Source: Litomosoides sigmodontis (Eukaryota > Nematoda > Chromadorea > Rhabditida > Onchocercidae). From it: a DNA stretch of 42,500 nt. The stretch spans positions 9,406,817 to 9,449,316 of the forward strand of contig OY718804.1 of NCBI GenBank assembly GCA_963070105.1, written 5' to 3'. Below are positions 36,401-42,500 of this stretch, piece after piece; the first letter of the stretch is position 1; the number at the start of each line of letters is the position of its first letter. Both the position numbers and the translations under genes were made by a program. The notes beneath the pieces were generated by a model. That model did not search any database, had not been told where the DNA came from, and saw only the letters and a program-made list of their open reading frames with translations.

Positions 36401-39282
36401 CACTCTGGCATCATTGCTTCCGATACACTCTTCATGAATTATCTCATTTAATTGGAAAAGTAAAGAATGAAAATTTAGAGAAAAAAAAAATAACGCTCTT
36501 GTTCAAGTGTCATCGAATTTAGCATTTTTTGACTTTAAAATCGCCAAAAGATAATGGCACAAAAAATACTACTAGCTATCTGATAAGATTGTTTACTGTA
36601 AAATTAAAAGTGCTGTATTACTTACTACTTACTTATATTATAACTTACCACATTAGAGTTCTGTCCTGCGCCACCAATGAATGTGTCCATTTGCTGAAAA
36701 GTTCAACAGTTCGAAATGAATGAATAATTCACTAATAAACATATCACTAAAACAATTCCATGCATTTTATGCTGCAAACACTTATGCGTTCACAATACAT
36801 TAGGACAATACCATTAGCTTGCTAATTGCATGCAGCGTATTGTTGCTAACTTGCTTTTTAATTTGACAATGTAAATTTCACGTTAATTTTTAATTAGTTG
36901 AAATTGAAGTTTTTTTTCACCTTAAACTTCATTCCTTTTTTCCCACTAGCAATAGCTACACAAAGTAATCAAAGCAATAATTGATGAAAATAAATTTGCT
37001 GAAACAATCTCAAATGTTCCTCCCTATTGTCAAAATTTTTTTGTTTGCAAGAAAATTGAAAAGAGTTCATTCAGAATGGAAGCGTTGACGATCCGTTACA
37101 AGACAATCTACTCAGTTCACTTACTTTGATTGAGGATTTACCCGGCGAGGCGTAAGTGTCATTGATAAGAGTCATATTTTGATAAAACTGAAATAGCTTT
37201 TTCACACTCTTTCACAACCTAACTTTCCGCCTTCGAAAACAAAAAAAAAAGCAATGAATTGTTTGCTTTCATTTTTCCCGCTTCGCTTTCTTGCTACCAT
37301 TTCAATAAACTACACGTTGCTGTGGGAAATTTCTAGGTGTGTAAATTACCATTTTGGCTTCAGCGTTCGAAGTGATCTGACCGTACATCGGCATTTCAAC
37401 GGGCATTCGTTGTTCCATTTGCTTCCGTCGCCTTTCACGTCTTTGCGCTAATTTTTTATTCATATAACTAACTACCGCATATTCAATTAGACTTGCAAAT
37501 ACCATTACGAAGCTGGAAATACACATTGATCACTCTATGGCTTTTTTTTCCTACAAATTTAATTTGCACTAATAACATTTTGCTGAATTCGAAATTATTG
37601 AATTTTCAAAAAAAAAAATTAATAAACGAATTGTTTGTCTTTTAAAATTTTCAATTTTATTTTCAAATATTATTGTTTTTTTTGAACTGATAATTTTCGG
37701 CATATATTTTGCTCTATGAGAAACAGTAATAGAACTAACCAAAAATTTAAGAATACATCAAGTCCTTTAATATAACTAACTTTTGGCATCGCATTCTGCA
37801 AAAAATATGAAAGGATGAAAAAGAAAGAGGAGAAAATGCAACAGAATTTGTTTGCATAAAATTAAATATTACTAAGTAATTGATTAATTGAGTCTTTTTT
37901 CCTTTTCGAAATTCCATCATTGAAAAAAATATAAGATAATGCAATTCAGATATTTATTTTGATATTTCACCTGAATTCAAAAAATCAGAACAAATTGCAA
38001 AATTTATTTAAAAAAAAAAGGCAAATTCCTTTTTTAGGAAAAAATAAAACTTTCATCTAATTAAGTGAACTTCATCTAATTTTAACTGCCTTCACAACTG
38101 CCGCTAAATTATGATGCTAAATTTATCGGCATTTTTTCCTTGAAAATTTTAAATAAATTTATATCATACATTAGTAGTAGTAATAAGTGTGGTCATCGTT
38201 AATACGGTAGTAACGCCAAGACCAACACGTGCCGGTGATGCTTCACGATTGAGCCAAAATGATACCCACGAAATGGTGACAATAAGCATGGAAGGAATGA
38301 TAATATTCATGAGGTAGAAGCCGAGATTACGACCCAACAGTACTTCAAAGTACAGTCGAACGTACACACCTGTAATTGCACTTTTGCATACATCTTAATT
38401 ACCTATGCAGTAACAGGTATTACTAGTATTTCCTGATGTTTCCCACGCCTTTTAGGTTTTACTTCTTTGCTCAATCTGTGCATTTAACTGTTGACAAGTT
38501 ATTGCTCTCGTTGTTCTTTTTTTACTTACCAATTGAAAAGATGGTTTATAAGGCAATGAAACAAATTGATCCGTCTGTATTTTTGCAATTAAGTTGGTTA
38601 TCGATAAAAATTTTAAGTGTAAATTTAAGAAATTAATTTTTCATTGTAAAAAATGTTAAAGGAAGAGGGAAGACTGAAGTAGCAATATTATATTCAAGAA
38701 AAAAAAAACTTTTCATTTCCAATCAAAATATTTCTAAGCGAATTAACTGCTACATAAATTGTTTCAATTAAATTAGCGCCTCATTTTCCATAAATTCATT
38801 GTTTGTGTAAAGTCTAATAAATTGGAAAGAAACGGTTTTCACTTTGATTTTGGTGACAACTCATCCCTTCCAGACATTTAAGTGAGTGCTTCTTCCCTCA
38901 CTCATTTCAAGTATTCCCTAAAAAGTCCCAAGTAATAGGACTGGTGAATTTATGAATGAATGAATGGATGAGACTAATTTCCATAGATTATTTCCTGTAT
39001 ATAGAGTGGGATAAAAAGGGTGAGGGGAGAAAAGGATAAAGAAAATTGCATAAACATTAGCTAATATAAGCTTCTACTCATCCCTCTCCCTCTCCTTCCT
39101 CCCTCTCCTAGTCCGACACCTTGACAGAAGCTGGCTAAAATTAGCATCAAAGCAACTTCCTAAGCTAAAGGATTTTGTAACAGACAAAAAAGGAAGATTA
39201 GAACGCTCCCTAATTTGACAGTTAAAATGGCGAGAAAAAACAAAAGTCAGTCATCTTGCTTCTTCAATAAGAAACAAAAAAT

Positions 39283-39361
<79 letters not shown>

Positions 39362-42192
39362 GTTTAGCTTGCTGTTGTCCATCTTCGAGTTTTAAATTAT
39401 AATTATAAAGTCATTTATTTTGCAAATATGAATTTTAGCAAAAGCGGTATTTGTTGTGCTTCATCCTTTGCAGCTAACAAATCTCAGCAATGTAATATAC
39501 TATATTAATACAAAAATGTGCTAATAATAATATATTCAAAGCTGCTGAAGCAACAATAGTCCTAGTGCTAATGATAACTTTAATAGTAATAATGAGGATA
39601 ATATGTGTTCATTTTTTGCAAAAAGCAAAGCGGTAAGCTTGCGGGGAAAATAATGTGAGGAGGACTGGGAGAGAGTGGGAAATAGTTGAAGGAAGGAAGG
39701 AAGAAAAGAAATTTGTTACTTTGCATTTTCAAATTTCCTACTTCAAGTAAATGAAAGTAATAATTGAAGACTCATCTGAAGAAGTGGTCGCCCTGGTGAC
39801 ATTCACTCGGTAGCCGACAGGCTTAAACTGTGGCAGCGAAATGTTCTCGAATCCGACCACTTGACCCTGATCTTTCCGATCTTTTCCCCAGAATAATGCT
39901 ATATCAGCGGTTGTGTAGCCATCTGCAAATTCACTTAAATGTGAACAAAGAATAAAAAATTTAACATTTTCTAAATTTCCAAAATGTTTCCGTTTATAAA
40001 TTCACATAAAAAAGACATATAGCCGCCGCTCTTTTCCTTCCTCGACCTTTTAGCAAAAAGCTGGAAGTGTTGAGAAAAGTGGTAGAAATAAAATTAGCAA
40101 TAAATGCAAACACTGAAAATGCAAAATGATGTTAATTGCGTTTATATCAGAGAAGCATGAAGCGCGCAACAACAACTCACATTAGTAATTTGAAAATTAG
40201 AAAAGCCAAACGAGTAGAAACAAACATTTCACTGGAATTAGAGGTAGAATTTTCAAATTGATATTTTACGGATGGAAAACAAGCATAATTACAAATGTTC
40301 TCTCATAATTTCATTTCTAAATACGAATTCTAACAATTTCAGTCTAATTCCATCTATCATAAATTGTCGAGTAATTGAAAACAAAATTTTTGTACTAATT
40401 TATTGCTTAACTGCATTTGCGTTCATTTGTATGAAATTTCAAGGAAACTTGACCTAAAACATGATTGCAAATGAGAGCTATTAATTAGTGAATTTCAATT
40501 ACCGTTGAATTACAAGCAATACGATAATGACAGGAAAGTGCAATATGCACATTATTAGAGCGATTATTATGCAACAATATCACTATCAGTGATATCAGTG
40601 TGATAAAGTATGCATATATGTAAATGGTGTAAGTTAGATAAAATGTGTCACTTAGGAATGTGAAATTATTTAAGCAGATTTTTCCTCACAAATTTCGATT
40701 AATTTTTGTCGAAAATATTGCAAATGTAAATTGGTAGAATTGTTAGTTTAAATTTATTTCACTAATAAAAAGCTACGGAAAAAGAAGAGAAATGTCAAAG
40801 GTTAGACAAATGAAGTAATTGTGAAAAAAAAAAGGGAAAATATTATGCTAAGTTTTTTTCAAAGTGAATTGCAAATTTCCTTTCTTCTCCTTGCGAAATC
40901 ATTGCTGTTTTTTCCGAGGAGAATTTGCTTTCCAACAAACAAATAAATTAAGTTATTAGAAATAAAGTAAAGAAATAGACAAAAAAAAAGAGCTGATAGC
41001 TATTAGGTTGTGAAATTTGATTACATTTTAGCTCACTCATTTTAGTATATTTTTATTTGAAATGTTGTCAAACTATCAGTTCAATTTTAAATTTTCCATT
41101 TTTTTTTTTGAATTATTTTGGATGATTATCTGTGGTCAAAAAGAGGTTAAAAGAATGAACACATTTCATCCGTTCAATGAACGATCAATTGCGAAGTAAT
41201 TAGCGCAAAATAATTCAATTCAAGCTTACCTTAATTATTTAAATCAAGTTTTGCACCACCTTTTTCAGCATCCATTGGATGGAAAAACTAACTTACGTGA
41301 ACCTCTCGCGGCATAGGCAATTTTCGTACAATCATAACTTTTCTTAAGCATTCAATAATGATTATACTTCCAATTATCACACTTATTCATTACTTTCGCA
41401 CACGTAGCACTTAAAAGCGAACAACATTTCAAACAGCTAACACTAAATACTCCGTATCATTTAGATATTTATCAATTATCAGGCTTATCAACACTTATCA
41501 ATTAATGAACGAGAACTGAATGCACTTGTCGACATTTCAAACTGATCGATATAATTACGCTAACATTTCACTTTCGGCTATTTCCTAATCACACATAAAT
41601 TAATCTTAAATCACTCATCAAAACACTCATGAAATTATTTAAATTATCTCAATTTACCACGCTTTCTCTCATTAATTGCAAGTGAAAACAGAATTTGACG
41701 ATAGCTGAAGCGAGGAATGAAACAATAAAATGATAATATGAAAATTGCAAATTTAATTTTTCACAAATAACTGAGAGAGATGTATGTGAGAGACACTGGT
41801 GTACCCCTAATAACAATGAGTGCAGTAGAGTGGAGGAAATTAAATTTGAAAATCATTTTTCAAATAGAACAAGTTCAGCTGAACCTCCAATTTTGTTCTC
41901 ATATTCTTTTTTCATATCCATATTCTCATATTTTGTTCTCATAATATTAATAAATGCAATTATAGAAATATCAAAATTTTTGTAAGAAAAAAATTCGTGG
42001 CTACTTGAGAAATAGTTACATGTAAAGTAAAACAGACACTTTTTAAAGCCTTTTAAGATGGCATATTTTAACGCAGTTAGATTGAGAATTTTTTAGAAGA
42101 AAGTCTTACAACTTTCGATTTCAAGTTTGCATTTTTGTGAATCCATCGGGAAAAGTTGCAATTTCATCGGACATGTTGCTGTTACGGTTAAC
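33487..42192 (-). CDS. unc-49: unc-49 GABA-A-type receptor, UNC-49C-like isoform, 5' end outside window
   Basis: Shared Cys-loop exon 42192-42110 joined to the C module: 35010-34861, 34477-34248, 34179-34014, 33952-33819, 33576-33487. All phases agree, and TAA is at 33489-33487. 284 residues are visible. The shared exon gives [20 protein letters not shown] and the second Cys. The module opens with [12 protein letters not shown] and ends its loop C with [11 protein letters not shown]1 is [21 protein letters not shown]2 follows PSR rather than PAR ([20 protein letters not shown]), with Phe at 6'. M3 is [19 protein letters not shown]. The M3-M4 loop is short with DECTCEQN, and M4 is [13 protein letters not shown]. 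This fits UNC-49C of C. elegans, a modulatory partner that makes the receptor less sensitive to picrotoxin. It is made by splicing the single unc-49 N-terminus to an alternative C-terminal module. Its 5' acceptor at 35011 (CATTGAG) is weak. The isoform name rests on remembered family features. Confidence 0.85.
35163..35188. repeat. GA microsatellite between unc-49 modules B and C
   Basis: GA dinucleotide run in the stretch between the last B exon (35923) and the first C exon (35010). No coding signal was seen in 35011-35922. Confidence 0.85.
35923..42192 (-). CDS. unc-49: unc-49 GABA-A-type receptor, UNC-49B-like isoform, 5' end outside window
   Basis: Exons from 5' to 3': 42192-42110 (shared Cys-loop exon), 39922-39776, 38369-38170, 37795-37740, 37512-37350, 37187-37125, 36693-36649, 36429-36225, 35993-35923; TAA at 35925-35923; 344 residues visible. 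Module features are [16 protein letters not shown]1 [20 protein letters not shown], anion-channel PAR motif and M2 [16 protein letters not shown] (Thr at 6'). M3 is [18 protein letters not shown]. The basic [20 protein letters not shown] stretch opens the intracellular loop, which goes on with [10 protein letters not shown] and [37 protein letters not shown] leads into M4, split by an intron before LFYWTIM. This is the pore-forming GABA-binding subunit of inhibitory body-muscle receptors in C. elegans. The join from the first module exon to M1 lacks a normal GT donor at the conserved site (see findings). An A-type module is not seen between the shared exon and module B. Confidence 0.88.
39284..39357. 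repeat. (CA)37 microsatellite in an unc-49B intron
   Basis: Perfect 74-base CA repeat inside the intron between the first B-module exon and the M1-M2 exon. It lies about 420 bases downstream of the donor in transcript direction. It should be highly polymorphic. Long CA runs can bind splicing regulators, but no effect is shown here. Confidence 0.95.
39923..42109 (-). other. Intron between shared unc-49 exon and module B; no module A found
   Basis: AT-rich sequence of 2.2 kb without exon-like stretches on the minus strand. In C. elegans a third (A) module precedes B; nothing resembling M1-M4 is present here. Confidence 0.55.
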
Positions 42193-42500
42193 CTGAAAAA
42201 AAAACGGAAATGTGCTACGAAGTCATTTCTCACTTTTACGTGAAGTTATGCGCATCTCTTACAAGAATTTTACAGTTCATAAAGAAAAATTTTTTATCAT
42301 TATTAAATTAATTAAAATTTAATGGAAAGCGTGATTTCAACTAAAACGTAGCATATTTTGTTTTCTGCTTGAATATTCAATTAACAATGTCTTTGGAATA
42401 ATTAATCATTAAAAGTATAGAAAGGCTATTTTAACCAATAATTTGTCATTTTCAAAATGAAATTTGAAAGTGAAAAATAAAACAAACAAGTGCTGTGTTG
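42193..42500 (-). other. Intron 5' of the shared unc-49 Cys-loop exon
   Basis: AT-rich, ending in a strong acceptor (TTTTTTTTTCAG) before 42192. Exons for the signal peptide and most of the ligand-binding domain must lie further right. Confidence 0.6.

Noticed and set aside
1..42500. CRISPR arrays, bacterial operons, transposases, tRNA or rRNA genes
   Set aside because: No regularly spaced repeats, no transposase or reverse-transcriptase motifs and no cloverleaf-like sequence were recognised. All genes are spliced eukaryotic genes.

Overview
The window looks like a piece of an AT-rich nematode nuclear genome. Genes are cut into many short exons. Acceptors are of the TTTTCAG/TTTTAG type. One locus has the nematode unc-49 GABA-receptor layout. 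The style (low GC, long introns and intergenic DNA, GA/CT and CA microsatellites) would fit a spirurid or filarial parasite, but species cannot be fixed from sequence alone. All gene models below were assembled by hand from splice sites, reading phase and family similarity.

Layout from left to right. (1) 80-2070 (+): last seven exons of an unrecognised, probably nuclear protein with an acidic Ser/Asp/Glu stretch, a BESS-like basic helix and a Gln/His-rich tail. (2) 2071-9847: long non-coding stretch with microsatellites, a 22-base C run and a GC-richer island with a G-quadruplex motif. (3) 9848-13396 (+): complete plexin-domain-containing (TEM7/PLXDC) type I membrane protein in 13 exons. (4) 15021-17461 (-): complete NDUFAF7, a mitochondrial complex I assembly methyltransferase, 8 exons. 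(5) 17476-20822: repeat-rich non-coding DNA. (6) 20823-25146 (+): complete Cys-loop GABA/glycine-type chloride-channel subunit, 479 aa, closely related to UNC-49. (7) 25556-25856 (-): broken coding remnant, weakly DENN-like. (8) 26342-33468 (+): complete MYBBP1A/DNA polymerase V family nucleolar protein, 23 exons, 999 aa. (9) 33487-42192 (-): the 3' part of unc-49. A shared Cys-loop exon is followed by two alternative C-terminal modules, UNC-49B type (35923-39922) and UNC-49C type (33487-35010). The 5' exons lie beyond the right edge.

The most notable theme is the GABA-receptor cluster. A stand-alone unc-49 paralog with its own ligand-binding domain and a module resembling neither B nor C lies inverted relative to unc-49, with MYBBP1A between them. 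The three pore-lining M2 segments differ at the 6' position (Thr in B, Phe in C, Leu in the paralog). That predicts receptors of different picrotoxin sensitivity. MYBBP1A and unc-49 converge, with only 18 bases between their stop codons.

Limits: there are no transcripts, so exon borders in weakly constrained places (the channel loop between M3 and M4, the loop C intron of UNC-49B, a few possible GC-AG introns) have alternatives, which are stated.
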